Below, in pieces: positions 20,301-35,300 of a stretch of DNA of 64,000 bases; within the stretch, counting starts at the first letter, position 1, and every line of letters begins with the position of its first letter. Source of the stretch: Tetranychus cinnabarinus. Its lineage: Eukaryota > Arthropoda > Arachnida > Trombidiformes > Tetranychidae. The notes beneath the pieces are model-generated. The model was given only the letters and a program-made list of their open reading frames with translations, had not been told where the DNA came from and made no database searches. The DNA lies in NCBI GenBank assembly GCA_022266195.1, contig WHVY01000006.1, positions 4,836,001 to 4,900,000 on the forward strand, written 5' to 3'. The position numbers and the translations under genes were made by a program.

Positions 20301-23300
20301 TGGGATGAATTGATGAATAGTACTGGGAGTATTTTCAATATTTATAGACTATGATTAGATAACATGATTTGCAGTTAAATCATCATGTAGGTGTTATAGC
20401 CTTTTGATGAATTTTGACTTCATTAGTCATCATGACAGAACTTTTCAATTGAATTTCTTGATGGACTCAAATCATTTTACCTTTGATACTCTTGATGAGA
20501 ATCTGCAGATAGCAAAGAATCTATCATTTCCAATGCAACAATATAACAGGGAGTAAATTTGCTGGATAACTTTTCTTGGGAGTGAGCTGAAGTTCTTGAA
20601 AGAAATATTTCTTTATGACTTTTCACTCACATTGAAATTGATGACATCACAATACACGTTGGATAATAAAGAAATGTAAATTTTTCCAGAAAACCCAAAG
20701 TAATCATTTTAAAAGGAAAAGTAAAATTTTCTCCGAGTGAATCAAGTTTCAACTGAAAACTGCATAAATAGAGAAACGAATGTCGATGAATCAAGATTTG
20801 TCCAATCATAATGCTTTTCCCGTGAAACTCAAAGTATTGAATTTAAACAATGATTCCAAGAAGATATTTCATTGACATAAAAGTTGAACGAACTGGCAAG
20901 TTGACAAAAGGAGTTTGACCAAAAGTTAAACCAATGATATTGGTAAGCAACTCGACTTAAACAGTTTCACCAAAAGAGCAAATGCTTTTGCCTTTTCACA
21001 TTTTATTTACTTATCTTTATAAAAATCAAGTTAACAGCACTTGGAAGGTTGACATTTTTTCCAAGTTGAATGTTTGACAGCTTTTTTGTTCAACATGGTC
21101 AAGTGAGTGGGTCACATGAAATACAGGGGAAATATCAACACTTTGATAAATAGATTAAAAGAAAGCTGAGTAAACTGAATGATGAAAAAAGAGGAAGAAA
21201 CAAGAAGAAAGGAAAATATCAAAACTAAATATCATTTCTCTTAACACTATTATTAGATTATCTCAATCATATTTCATTTCAATTCCAACACTTTATTGGC
21301 TTTCATTTGATCTCATTTCCAGCAACTATTGATGACGGCCAATTGTAACACTCTTCAGTCAAATTATCCTTGAAATGATGAGTTGCTATTTAATTGCTTT
21401 TCTTGATCAGAGAGAAAAAAATTTCAATTTAATTCGATTCCATGAAAAAGATTTTTTCCATTCAACTGTTTATCTTCATGAAAAGCATGAGAATCGTTTA
21501 TCAACACTCAATATTCATAAACATGCAAATTCATGATAAATATTGCAACTCATATTGGCATGAATTGTTGATGCAAAATAAATATCCATGTCAGTCTTTT
21601 TCTTCGAATTTTTTCTTTTCGTTTTTTTTTTCTTGCAACTTTAATCACTCCTCGGAGGCTTTTCTCACTTCGACTATTGCTCGACTCATTTCATGTTTTC
21701 CTTTAATCTTGATACGAATTCGTTGCCTTTGTTTTTCTCTTCAAGTGTGCAAAAGCGAGCTTAAAACTCGAATGAAAAATGTAAACTTTGCAAAACTAAA
21801 TTCGATTCGTTTTTCATTCTTTTGTTCGTTTCGTTTCTAAACAATTTATCTCATTGATATTGACTTTGAATAGTGTGCAAATTGATTTGTTTCCCTTGAT
21901 TTTCTTTCTTTTACTTCTTTTTTCCCATCATTTCTTGAACATTACACTTCTTGCTGTTCGAGTTTGTTGATGCTCCATGAAAAGGAATCAAAGGTTTTCC
22001 CTGTTAAGTGGATTCGCTTGTATTCAAATGTACATTTTTATTGGAAAGATGAAGTTGAATAAAAGTGTGTTAAGGATCAAAACTTTGATGGAAACAATTT
22101 TGACACAAGAAAAATATTTTCAAACTTCTAAATCCATTTCATGTTCATGTTCACCTTCAATCTGCATCTTTTTCCAATCATGTTAGTTTACTCTCTAGTC
22201 TAGCATTGAGAGTAAAAAAGTTACATTTCAAAGCATTTCAAATGGAGCATTTCCTTTGAAATTATGGTTTTCATCAAAAGGAGTAAATTCAAAACTTATT
22301 GAGCTTTAAAAGCATTTAGATGAAGCTCATTTAGCAACTCGAATTTTTAGAGAAATCATAATTTTCGATGGCGATGAATAAAGTTATCGATGTTCGAGTT
22401 TTTAAAGTTTTTGCAGTTTCGTTGAACATTTCTTTGTTAGAATGTTGAACGATTTGGAATGTTTTTAGATTCGAATTTTTCGAAATTTCGTGATATTCTA
22501 TGATAATTTTTCTTCTTTTATTTTCATTGTAAATAATTTTACGAAATTCTTTAAACAAGTAAACATGTTCTTATCATTATTAAGCCAATTTCGTATGTTG
22601 ATCATTATTGATCATTGTTGATGAACCAGACGATTGAAACAATATTTAACTTGAGCGAAGAGAGAAAAAAGTTTCAATGAATTTCATCTTGTTCAACAAC
22701 TAGAATAATTCAATTTTGTTTAACCATTTTACTCGTTTAATGACTATTACAACTGATTCCATCAAGTAACATGATAGCTTAACTCTTCTTATCATTTCGT
22801 TTACTTTTTTCCTTCAAATTTTCAAAAATTCTGTTTATTTTTAAGATCATCATTAAAGGTTCAACTTTTTTCTTGAACAGCAAAAGAAGGTTGAAAACAA
22901 GCTCAACACAAAACATGAAGAAAACAAAAAATCAAAATCAATCAAAACCTTACTTCTTTATTCAATATTTAATGAATATTTCAAAGCTGAAACATTCAAA
23001 TAAGACATTAAAAGCACAACTTGAAATTGGATTGCATCTTTGAAAGGATTTCGAGTAATTTGACTCTTTCCAGCTCATCGACAGGTTAACCTTTGGAATC
23101 GAGTTGATGATGAGAAATGAACAAAATGAAGTAGAAAAAAAAGAAAAGAAGAAGAAAAAATTCTATTCAGTCTCGACTCGCAACACTTTTGTTACCTTTA
23201 AAGTTGATCCAATGTTCACCAATAAACAAGCAACAAAATAGGTGTCTTGAGAGTTTCATGATGCAAAGAAAAAGAAAAGATTTTTTCAACGAAAAGAACA

Positions 23301-26300
23301 AAACATTTCAGAATAGAAATGATAACATGAATCTCATGGAACAAGAATGAAAGAAGAGTGCAAAAAAGACGAGAAAAGAACGTTCTTATTCTGTGAATTT
23401 TCCAGGCAAAATATCATGGTTATAATGATGGAGAATATTTTCTCTTGAAAAACTCTTTCATCTCAAAGGATGAATTTTTGTGTTGATGAAAGAAGAAGCA
23501 AACGAATCAAACATTTACCTAAAAAACGTGAAAAGAGTAAAATCAATGATTCGTTTTTAACCTTCTTTTCAATTTTCATTGCAAAAGAATTGAATCAAAA
23601 TTCTGTTTTCCTTCAAGTTCCGTTATCGATTAACCAAGTTTTTGCTCATGGATTTGCATGTTTATCAATGTTAATTTACAGTCATCTTTCATGGTGAACA
23701 ATCACAAGTAAACAAATGATCTGTCATTTGGTTAACCTTGCAATATTAAACTCATAATCATTTGTTGTTATTTATTGTTGCTTTTGGTTAAACTTTCACT
23801 TTTATTGGTTCGAGTTGAGGCAAGTTATCAATTATAATGTTACATTTGGTTAAAGTTTACATGTTTTGGGTTGCCTTTTGTTTTGGTAAATGTGCTTTTG
23901 GTTAACTTTAATTGAGTTTCACTTATTACATTATTTTGAGATTTATTACATTCGCAGGATTGTTGCGTATTTCAACGGAAATTGTGTTTATTTGATGATA
24001 TTTTACATTGCGGTTCAGTTTAATTTTACATTTAACTCTTGGTTTCTCTCTTTTTTTCTGTTGCAATGAAAAATGCAATTTAAAATTTTGACTCGCTTTT
24101 CATTTTCACTATTCAAGGTTCATGAGAATATGAGAAAATACCGGAAAAATTGCATGAATCATTATTATCACTATTTTCTCATAAAGTTATCAACCAAATG
24201 GATTGCAAATTGTGTGAAAATCAAATAATGCGATAAAGCAACTTTTACAAATTGAAATGTCGGTTTGCCAAAATTTTCTTGTTCATTATTTACTATTTTG
24301 CTTGGTTCGAGTTTGGGAAACTTTTGTTTACAAGCAATTTTTTAATGGCTGAAGAATTGTATTTTCATTTTCCTTTCAATTCATACTTGTCATGTTTATA
24401 CGATTCATGGATAGACGAGTTTAGTTTCACATTTCAAATGAGAAAACTAATTGTTGGATTTAGTTGAAATTGAAAGGTTTTTAATTCACTCTTGAGTTAG
24501 TTTACAATTAAACTCGATATTTTTAATTCTCGATGACCAAAGGCTTTAGGCGAAAACGGAGAGTTATTACATTTGCGATTTTCGAAAGAGCTTTTGAGTT
24601 TGCACAAGAGAACGATGAAAATGACAAAATCCTCAAAATGGAAAAAAACATTTCAGTGTTTCTTCGAAAAACATGGAAATGCAAAATATGCACATTTTTA
24701 CATATTCCAAGTAGCTTCCAATCGTAGTCCATTCATCAGTTACAACTTGTGATAGTTTGCAAAATTGTTGGAAGACTCAAGAATATTTGAAAGACGAAAT
24801 TGTTGTTCCTAAAATAACTAACTTCATTTATTTTTCTATGGGCAGTTCAGAACATGTTGTGATAGCTCTTCTTTGCGAATAGATTTTTCCAAACCCTTTG
24901 GAACTCCGACAGTTTTGCAAATTGGATTTTGACTCGAGATGATTCCAAGATGAAGAATGAACCTTTGGTTTGTTACTGGAATAAGCCTAGAACTTGAAAT
25001 AGTTGATCTGTCAATGTTAACTATTTAAAACACAAATGTTTAGAAGCGATGAAATGAGAAGATCGTAATGAATAATGTTTTAGAAAAGGTTAAAATTGTA
25101 AAAGAATGTGAAAATTGAGGAAGAGTAAATTAATGTTGGAATAAAGTTTCAACCGAGAAAAGCGAACAAAGTTGAACTACTTTTTTTTGTGTCACTTGAT
25201 TCTTTAGTTGAACATCCTGCATGTTATTAAACTTTATTCAATTATGTGTAATATTCAAAACTTTAGTGTTCAAATTAAGAAAGAGAAATGGTCAAAATTA
25301 TTCTCCTCTTTCTTTATTCTGTCTATTCCCCTGTCTTATTTCTCATTCTTAACAATGGTCAGAAGGGCAAAACAAATACTTTGTTTTAACTAGAGGATTA
25401 TTGAGGGGAGTTGAAATGAAGACTCCAAAGTGGTAACTTGAAAATGTCTGGAACTAGTGCTTGGTTAATTGGACTAGTGCTTATTTAATTATTAGTTTAA
25501 CTAAATTTTAGTTAATTATAATGGAATTATTGTCCACAAAATGGTTATTATTAATAAATGTTATTAAATGGCCAAAATTATTACAAGTCGACAGGATGAA
25601 ATCTGGGCTGGCTCACCCACATCATCCATTCAATTCATATTATTGAATATTAAAATTATTATTAATTCCAATCATGGAAATGAAACTGGACAAGTTACCA
25701 ATTGAAATGTGGCCATAAATTTATATTAATATATGTTTGAAAAATTATTAAAAGTTGACAAAATTGAATCTGGACAAGTTACCCATCGGACAGTTGTGTC
25801 CATTAAATTATTATTGGCATTTTATTAAATTATTTAAAATTCTGATTTTAGTATTTGCTGGACAGATGAACCTGGACCATTCATCAATTGAATTATTATT
25901 AAATACTAAAATTGAGGTTCCACTAATCGTGGAAATGGAAATGGTACTTCCGACCTAAAGTGGGGGGATGTAATATTCAAAACTTTAGTGTTCAAATTAA
26001 GAAAGAGAAATGGTCAAAATTATTCTCCTCTTTCTTTATTCTGTCTATTCCCCTGTCTTATTTCTCATTCTTAACAATGGTCAGAAGGGCAAAACAAATA
26101 CTTTGTTTTAACTAGAGGATTATTGAGGGGAGTTGAAATGAAGACTCCAAAGTGGTAACTTGAAAATGTCTGGAACTAGTGCTTGGTTAATTGGACTAGT
26201 GCTTATTTAATTATTAGTTTAACTAAATTTTAGTTAATTATAATGGAATTATTGTCCACAAAATGGTTATTATTAATAAATGTTATTAAATGGCCAAAAT

Positions 26301-29300
26301 TATTACATATGTGTGTAAAATGGTAAACACAGTTGAACTTTAAACTTGGTTCGAATAAAAAATGAACATTTCCCGTTCTCTATTCACTTTTACCATCATC
26401 ATAATCATCATTCCCTGTTAATATTGTTGTTTGTTAACAATGAAATTGCAATCATTTCGAAAGAAAAGAGTGAACAATTGTAAACAATTTGCGTCTCATT
26501 CAAGTTTAACCAAATTCATGTTTATCATTAGATCAATGAAAAGTAATCTTTAGTTTACTCGCTTGAAAGTGAAATATTCAATCTGCAAAACGATCAATTT
26601 AATGAGGAAAACGTTTGCTGGTCAAAGGGATCGATTGAAATTGCGATAATTGTATGGTTAAACTGTTACAATTAACTCTGTGATTTGAATGTAAATTGCA
26701 ATCTTTAAATCAATTTAATTCAACTTTTAAACTGAAACACGCCAAGCGTAACAAATAAGGTTCAACCTTTTCAGCCTTTACTTGCTTCAAGTTTGGTGAT
26801 TAATGATTTTTCAGGTGAAATTGGTCACTTTTTGATTTCTCGTTTTCATGAAAATCTATTTCTAAAAGTTCACCTCGAAGGCATGTGAAAGTGTTGTTTG
26901 TTACTTATTCAAAGTTTCACTATTAGTCTAAACGAATTTGAAAATTCCTTCATCTCATAGACTTGGGAACGAATGAGAAAAAATCGAAACCAAAGTATGC
27001 GAATGACGAATGTTTTGAAAATTATTTCAAATCGACGCATTTTCCAAGCTTGTCTGATGCTCATGAAAACTTGGAAACATGAAACATGATTTACAAAGCA
27101 AGAAGAACATGGAATGAATCTTCTTTAAAAATTAAAAAAAGAAGTAAAATTGAATGAAAAAATGTATTTCGAAGCAACGAAAGTCACTCACGGAATTTGC
27201 TTTTCTCATATTTTTGTTTCAAACATTTCATTCTTTCTACTCTTCTCCCTGAAAGTTGCACCGAATGGAAAACATCACATTTCTATTGTTATCTTTTCAT
27301 TCATTTTCATTATCATTATCATTATGGTTTTCATTATTCAACTACAATAGCAGCCACACAGCATCAAACGGCCAACCCATAAGCAAATGTTGAGGTATTT
27401 TAAAATTTCATGAAATCCAATTCGAATGGAAAAAGAAGAAAGAGGAAGCAAAAAAAGGAAGAAAGAATAAAAGTAACGGCAAAAAATTGAAATTAATGCT
27501 CGAAATTAAAGCGAAAAAAAGTGAGAATAAAATGCTGATCAGGAAAAATGATGAAAGAATCAAGAGATAAAGTTGATAGAAAGAAAAATGTTATGAAAAG
27601 AAGAAGCAAAAAAGTTTGGTTAATAAAATAGTTCATGAGATAAGAGAAGAAAATGCAAAATTAAAATTTAATTTTCTCATTTTATTTATTGACAAGGGAT
27701 TTTTGAACTCCCAGGGTTAAAGATATAAAGTTGTTGATAAAAGGTTCGATGAATTTTGAATAGCAAATTACATGGTGAAATGAAAAGGAATAAAATTTGT
27801 AGAAAATTAAATGTCTCATTTATTTATCAAAATAAAGTTGAGTTTCGATGAAATGGATTAGAATCAGATTGGAGCGTTTTTTATCCAGAAAAGTTTCATT
27901 CCAAAAAAGCAAAAGTAAAGTTTCAAAGTCTATGGAAATTAGCAATTTTCTCAATGGCAATGGACATCAACGGCTCTTGCCGTTGGGAGAAACAATCGAC
28001 TTTTGGATAAGTAGAAACTCTTGTATCTCATTGAGAGTGAAACTACAGATAAACATGGAGAAGTTTCAGCTCAGAAAGATAATGATGATGATGATTGAAT
28101 GAATTTATGACAAGTTTTGAATCTTGTCAGATAAGAGTAGATCTGTGCTTGGCATTTCTAATCAGAGTGTGCATAAAGGCATGAAAAAATGGTTCCTTTT
28201 GGTTAATGGAAACTGTTGCAAAATGAAAACAGAGAAAAAAAGATAAAAAAAGAGCAAATTATCATCATGAATATTAACATGAAAAAAGAGAAAAGTGAGT
28301 GTAAAAAAAGCATGAAAATCAATAAACAAGTGATAAAGAGCTGGTTCTTGGGTTTTGCATGATTTGCCAGTTCAACTCATTTAGTGATAATTTTCTGGTC
28401 TAATTTATTGCCTCTAATCACGAACAATGATAAAGTCACCAAAGAACGAAAAACTTTTGGAATTTTCGAATAAATGCATTTTTTCTGCAATGAGGCTTGG
28501 CTACATGATCAACCGATACATGATGTCTGTATTTGCATGTAGCTTTCGTTTTGAAATAATCTTTGCATTACTTTTCGTGAAAACAAAAAATTCCATTTTT
28601 TCGAGTTTCGATGAAAGTGGCAACTTTTCCGTTTCATTTGTTTCTCTTGATGTTAACTTTGATTTATTTCATTTCAACTCATCATGATGTTATCATGCAA
28701 AAAGGAAGAGACAAAAGTGTTGAAGACGATGAGATAAAGATTTGTAAAATAATGAGCTTTGAAAAAAGGAAGAAGAAGAAGAAGAAGAAAGAAAGAAAAA
28801 TTGTTTTGTTGATAAACGACTCATGGAGTGGCTTAATGAAACTGAGCAATTATCTTGAAAATCCTGAATCACCTGAGAAAAGGAAAGGGAAGAATGATTT
28901 GGAAGAGAGGAAGAGAGGAAAAAAGATGGGCTTGATGATGATGAAGCTAAAGACTCTTGGAATCTAATAATTTTTCCCTTCCCGTTCCAGTAACTGTACC
29001 CAATAGATTAACCTGTAAATCTGAATTTAATGGTGATTGCTGCAATTGGATTGGGTTAAACATAAAGGTTAACTTTTTTGTTCGTCTTCCATTAAAAGTA
29101 AAGATTAACAATTTGAATCATTTTATTATCATCTCAATGGAAGCGACTTGAAGGTAAAACTACTTCGACTCCCTTGACATAAATTAATTCTCAAAGAGAA
29201 CAGCCAACAGCATGGAAATAAAATTTCGTTGCAACGATCGATGAGATTCGTTGAAAAGTAAAAATTCATTTCTTTCTTTTGCTTCTCTCATTTTATGGGT

Positions 29301-32300
29301 CAATTTAGCAACTGTTGAAGTATCACTAGACGAGTAACTTCAGAAGTAAAGTTTCACCATTTCCATCTCTCAATGATTCCAACTTTGATTAATTGTTCTG
29401 CAATCCTTGTCAATCCATGTTTCCATGCTTAAACATATCAGAGTTTCGCAACAATGTGAATGGACAAAAGAAATTGTCGATCCATCATTGCCTCGAAAAA
29501 AAACCAACATTAAAATTTATCGTAGTTTGTTCCAACATCTTTTCATGTTGAAAACTTGACCGAATTTATCGCAATTCTTTGCACGAAAATTTGAGTTTTT
29601 TTGTCAGTCAGTTTCAAATTTTCCAGCAATTTTCATTCATACAAAAGGGAGAATCAATAAATGTTTCAACCTCGAAAAACTTACAACTGCAAAAAAATTT
29701 CAAGTTCGTTGTTGGAAGTTGTCTCTCGAAATCTCTCACTTTTTGTTGTAATGAGGGACACCCGATATGTTATGATGATTACCTGATGCCATCAATCTTA
29801 TGTTAAACGTTAATCATTTTTGCCTAAATTTATTATTCATTAGCATAATCGTGATTAGATTCAGTAATTGAATTCGCCAAGTTGACCAAAAAAGTAATAG
29901 CAAACCTCTTGAGACACTTTAACCTAGAGCCACGCACTTGATCGGTTATTAAATAAGGAAAGTCTTGCCTCACATTGATTCGTCCAAAGACATTTTTCTG
30001 GCAACAATTTTTTTGTTGCAACAACAAACAATTTTCCAGCCATTTAGCCATCAAAACAATTTCATGTCACAATTTAGCCAATTAACAATCAAAATGACTA
30101 ATTGGATTCGCTTGGATGCTGTTGACATGAACAGATTGGCACGTTGGCTTCACAGTTTGTCCTTTCTTTTCCCTCTCTATGAGCCAAACCAACAAATTGA
30201 ATAATCTGATTCATCGTTTATAGTCAACCAAAGTCTCAAACAAACTTGTTAAAACATATGAAAATGAAAACAGAAAAGAGAATTATCCTGAGAAATTGAA
30301 ATGACAAAAGTCGAATAATTTATTCTTTATTGAATCTTGGAATGCAAATTGATTAGAAGAATAGAAAATTGCAGAATTGAATCGCTATTGAATATTTGAA
30401 TAGCAAATGCTAAGTTTTGTGAATTGGCAACAAATCGTTGAAAGACAAACGAAACAAAAGTGAAAATATTATCAACCTTTAGTGATGAACGAAAAAAAAT
30501 GAAAAGTTTCATTGAAAAATAATCATCCAATTGGAATATTGAATGAATAAAAGTGATTTTCATGAAATTGCATAAAACTGGTAAACTGTCAAAAGCATTT
30601 GCATGATTATTGGAAAAGTGTTAAACGATTCTATAATACTTCTAAAATGAAAATTTCAAGCCTTGACATGAGAGAAGAAAAGAAGCGAAAAAATTCATAA
30701 ATTGTCAACATTAACCCAATTATAATTGAACTTTTATTCCTGAATCTTTTCCAATTGTTTACATTTCATCATGAAATGAGAAAATGATGAAAATTTTTTC
30801 TTTCTTCTTTAATTCAATTTCTGTCAAACATTTATTATAATTAGAGGTTCAAGTATTTACAGTGTAATTGCATGGAGATAATGTCTTTTTAAAAGTTTAC
30901 TTTGGTTTGAACGGTACCATGAAACCAACAATTTTGCGGAAAAATCAAATTCTTCGAGGTTCAGTAAAGGTTGATTTTTTGTGTTCTTTCCTTTGATGGA
31001 ATTTTTTTGCTTTCATTTTCATTCTCAAATGATTAGTTCCAGTATTGATGGATGTTGATTGATTGTCGGATTTCACTTTTAAGTTTCGAATCAAAAGTTA
31101 AACTTGCTTTTTGTTGGTAAACTTGGAGGCAAAACAAGGAGACGAAAAGGATTTTGAACATTGGTTGTAATTTTTATCAATGATAATGATGATTATTAAA
31201 CATTGATTTGTCATGAAAAACAAGGTGATGAAAAGAGAAAATCTTTTTTACCTTTCATTCTTTTTTCGTCTCATTTCGTTTTTTTCTTCTTCTCTTGGTT
31301 CTTCTATTCATTTACTTTGTGCTACTTTTTCAATAGATGTAATCACTCATGAATTGATGATGATAATGATGATGATGAAGTTGATTAGGATTACTCATGA
31401 TGGATTAGAGTGTACATTAAAGTAAATGTGAAGAAACTTTTTCCAACCAATTTTTTTGCTCTTTCATTCCCAGACTCATTCCAGTCCTGTTTCATTGCCA
31501 AGACTAAGAGAGCAACTCGTTTCTTAGAAACAAAGTCTGATGGAAATTTTTCAATATTAAATGTCAAGAGAAAGATGCTGCAACGAAAAGTTGTTGCATC
31601 ATGTAGCTTTGTTATCAAGCGTATACGTTTAGCTCATTTTTGTGGTAAAGTTAACTACGAAATATTCTGAATCAGATTTCAGAATATGCATGAAATCGAT
31701 TTTAATGAGAAACATACATCAAGAATCTTTCGGACAATTTTGACGAACTGAATGTGTTCTATCATCGGACGAATTTTCATGCAAATTGGGAAGAAGGCAA
31801 ACTCTATTGAATCTGACCTCATCCTTTTAAAACTGGCTGAATGTGTACTTAGTCGATGTTTTACAATAAAATTTTGTCTAATTTTTCAATTTCAACATCT
31901 TCTTTTGCTGATGATCATGAATCTAGATTTTATAATTACTATGAAAATGCGATATTTCATTCAACCAACATTTTCTTGCAGACATCACGTTTGAGAGTGA
32001 CATTTAATCTTGTAAACATTGATTGATAACATTGTTTCCATGTTTCTATCATGTAAGGTTCAAGAGTAATCTGATAAATAATTCCAAAAGTGAAAACACT
32101 GAAAAAAGAAAAAAGGATTTTTTTTGTTTTTCTTCTATTAATAACTGAAAAATGAAGTTCACCTCAATTCAAGGTCTTTATTATAATGTTCATCTAATAA
32201 GATTTACCGAGTTTAATAACCATTTGAAAAGAGAAACGTAACGAAATGTAAAACTTAATCATGTTAAACAAGGAAAGCTAATGATGAAAACTGTAAAAGC

Positions 32301-35300
32301 AAAGTAAGCACTATAAGTTTACTTTTGCAGCAAAAAAATGATGAGTAAAACCCATTCAGCTTTTAATTTCATGAGTGAAACTTTTTAAGTCATTATCATT
32401 GCAAGTCAGAAAATTGCTCGAAAAAAATGAGCCGAAATTGACGTTGAAAGCGTTTACCTGAGACGAAAGGGCAAATGACGAAAGTTTTCCATTTCATGAT
32501 GAATGTACAACTAAAAAACTTTTTCTGTCCTTTTCACTTTTCCATCAAATCAAGAGTTTCAACGAGTTTACTTAACTTCTTAACCTTCATCATCATTAGA
32601 CTAACCTGAGCAAGCACCTTAATCAACGAAAAACAAATCCATTTTCAAGCTTAACCAAAACGGAGTAAAAAATGAAAACTAAAAACTTTTCATGAAATGA
32701 TTGAAATTGATATTGTGAGCCATCAGTATAATTGGCTGTTCATGATTAGTGAATGGTTCAAAGTTTAATGTTGCAAAAGTGGATAATATGGAACTCTCAA
32801 GAATATTTACTGGGAGTAAAAAGTCCAAGTTCCCTCCCAGCCCTATTCAGATAATTACTCTAATTTTCAACTTTAAATCTAATCGATTGGATGCGAGTTG
32901 ATGGTTGATGATTGATTAGCCTTGCCATGTTGAGCAAATTAAAGTTAAACTTTTGTATCACTTTATTAAATGGAAAGGAAAAGAGTTTAAAAGAATGAAT
33001 TGAATTGACTGGACAGAAGGAAAAGCAAAAAAAAGACTTTTCTTTTGACCATCAATTTCCAAAATTGTACAAGCAATAATCATAAATTGAAAGAGCAACA
33101 GACAATTGGAAGCATCAACAATCAAATGTCAACAATAAAAAAGTTGAAGCAACAGACAGTCGCGAGTCAATTTGATGCCAATGAAACTTGTAACGAGCAT
33201 CAAGATTCTGAAGCAAAAGAGAAAAAAAAAGAAAAAAAATGAATCTTTTCTTTCTCAATAAACTCTTGACTTGTCAAACTTTTCAATTTTCATGGTGAAC
33301 TGGGAATGAAAAGGTTCCTTCCAAATGGAATAGAGTTGAATTGATCAATTAACAAAATTTTTCACTTCCTATTCCAAAGATGATGATCATGAAACTTTTG
33401 TGAATCTCTTTTTTTGTCTGCTCTTTTTGTGAGTGAAAAGTGAATTGAGAAAAAAAAACTCCAAACAGGGAATGAATCTTGAAACTGGATTTTCGTCGTT
33501 TTTTTCATTACAATCAGTCAACCGAATAAAGGCTCATTAAGCAAATTAAATCTTTTCCAGTTGAGTAAATCATTTTAAGTAGCTTCAAGCCCTTTTCACA
33601 CTGATCATTCAAACAATTGCAAAAGGACAAACGGTCGGCTGTGAGAAGAAAAAAGTTGGAAGAAAAAAATATTCATGATAAAGAGGGCTGAGGAAGAGAG
33701 GAAATGAGATGAAGATGCATCATAATGGAGGGCTAATGCTGACACTTAGAGGCATTTTGTGCACCTTTCATGTTGAACGATAATTTGATGTTAATGAATG
33801 AAATTGTGTAACTCGAAAAATTGGATAACATTTTTCTTCTGCTCGATTGTTCTAATGAGGCCAATTATATTTATCAACGTTTCTGCTTGTCAGCGTGTTT
33901 GTCGTTGAGCAAATATTTGCATTTGAAATGCATTACTTTTCTTGTCCTTTTCTTGTCAAGGTTGTCTCCAGATTATTTTGACTTTTCATTTGTTTTTTTT
34001 TCATTCCCAAGAGTTGAAGTTATTTTCATTAACACTTTTCAATTCAATATTTTCATTCCAGTTTGTTGAGCCTTTAATCTGTAGCAAGTCATTTTACATT
34101 TTTGCTGCTTCTGTTTAAACATTTTCATCACTCAATGATTTTATTCAAAGTAAATTTACTGATCCATTAAGTGAACATGCACAATAGCAATTTCAATGTT
34201 TCAATTTTTACCATATTTTGACCGCAATGTCCACTTGAATTTAAAAATGCCCAATTTTTTGGTTGATCTTGAATCGATTTTAAACTTTTGGCATTTTGGT
34301 GTAACTTTTCTGGATATAATCTGTGGCGTTGAACATCTTATCGATTGGCTCATTGTTGATGATTATTTGCTGATTTGATTGTACATTACATTTTGTTCAT
34401 TTCAGGGAAAACAAGATTTTTTCTCTTCCAAACAATAGGTTTGATTCAAAGTTGAAATGAAAAATTCAGATTCTTTCTATTACTTTGAGAATCAATTTGT
34501 TGCATCGACTGTAGAGATTGAAATATCGGTTACTTTGACTTTTGATTAAATGAACTGATTGAATGTCTATAGGTTTTCATTGAATTCGGAGTTCCCCTGA
34601 CTGAAACCAAAGGTTCAAAGTTGAATGTTCAAAATCATTTTACAGTAACAAGTCATGCGCTCGAATATGAAGCTGATCCCGTTTCCCAGGCTCAACGGTT
34701 TAAATTAAAGTTATATCAAGATGATTCTATGATGCAATGTTAAATCTTCGATTAAATCGATTTCGATATTTATTGCACAGGGAGTATTCATAACTCGTAT
34801 TCATAAGGCTCGTGATATTTAGATCAAATCAAAACATCGATAATTTCGTTGCTAAATTATCATTGGTTTCTCTGCACGAACTTGAATATTGATCGATATC
34901 GACGATATTCATAAACATCGATATTGCTCATCTCATTTTCATGCAAAAAAATCAATAATAAATGTGAACATTTCTATTAATCTAAAATTATTTTCAATTC
35001 GATCGATTTTCCAGTCGTTAATTCGACCTCTTTCAAATCTGGTTCGGGCGTTTCATGCAGCTCCATTGTCAGTAAAATTATTGTAAACTGAATTGCAAAT
35101 TATCTCAAAATTTTCATTCATCGATTAAATCAAAGATCGAATAAACATAAATCGATTTTAAATAAGACTGAAACGTATGAAAAACTTGATATCTTGATGA
35201 CCATCGATTATCCCAATAAACATTCAACCCAAAGCAACTGGAAAATGTGCATTTATTGAAACTCAACCTGATTATTAAAGCTCCATTGGCTTGTGATCTT

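Larger units (their letters stand above)
25247..26307 (+). mobile_element. Miniature non-coding LTR element (TRIM-like)
   Basis: Two direct repeats of 339 bp (25247-25585 and 25969-26307), apparently identical by eye, flank a 383-bp internal region. Each repeat starts TGTAATA and ends TATTACA, the TG...CA inverted termini of LTRs. A polypurine tract (AAAGTGGGGGGA) lies immediately before the right LTR, which sets the plus orientation. The four bases TATG flank both ends (25243-25246 and 26308-26311) as target-site duplication. The internal region has no coding capacity and is made of degenerate repeats of a CTGGACAAGTTACC-type unit. I see no canonical tRNA primer site directly after the left LTR. 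Mobilisation would need proteins from an autonomous element. Confidence 0.85.

Noticed and set aside
28611..28967. 118-codon Lys/Glu-rich plus-strand frame
   Set aside because: Composition comes from GAA/AAG simple repeats in the intron; no start context, domain or splice link.
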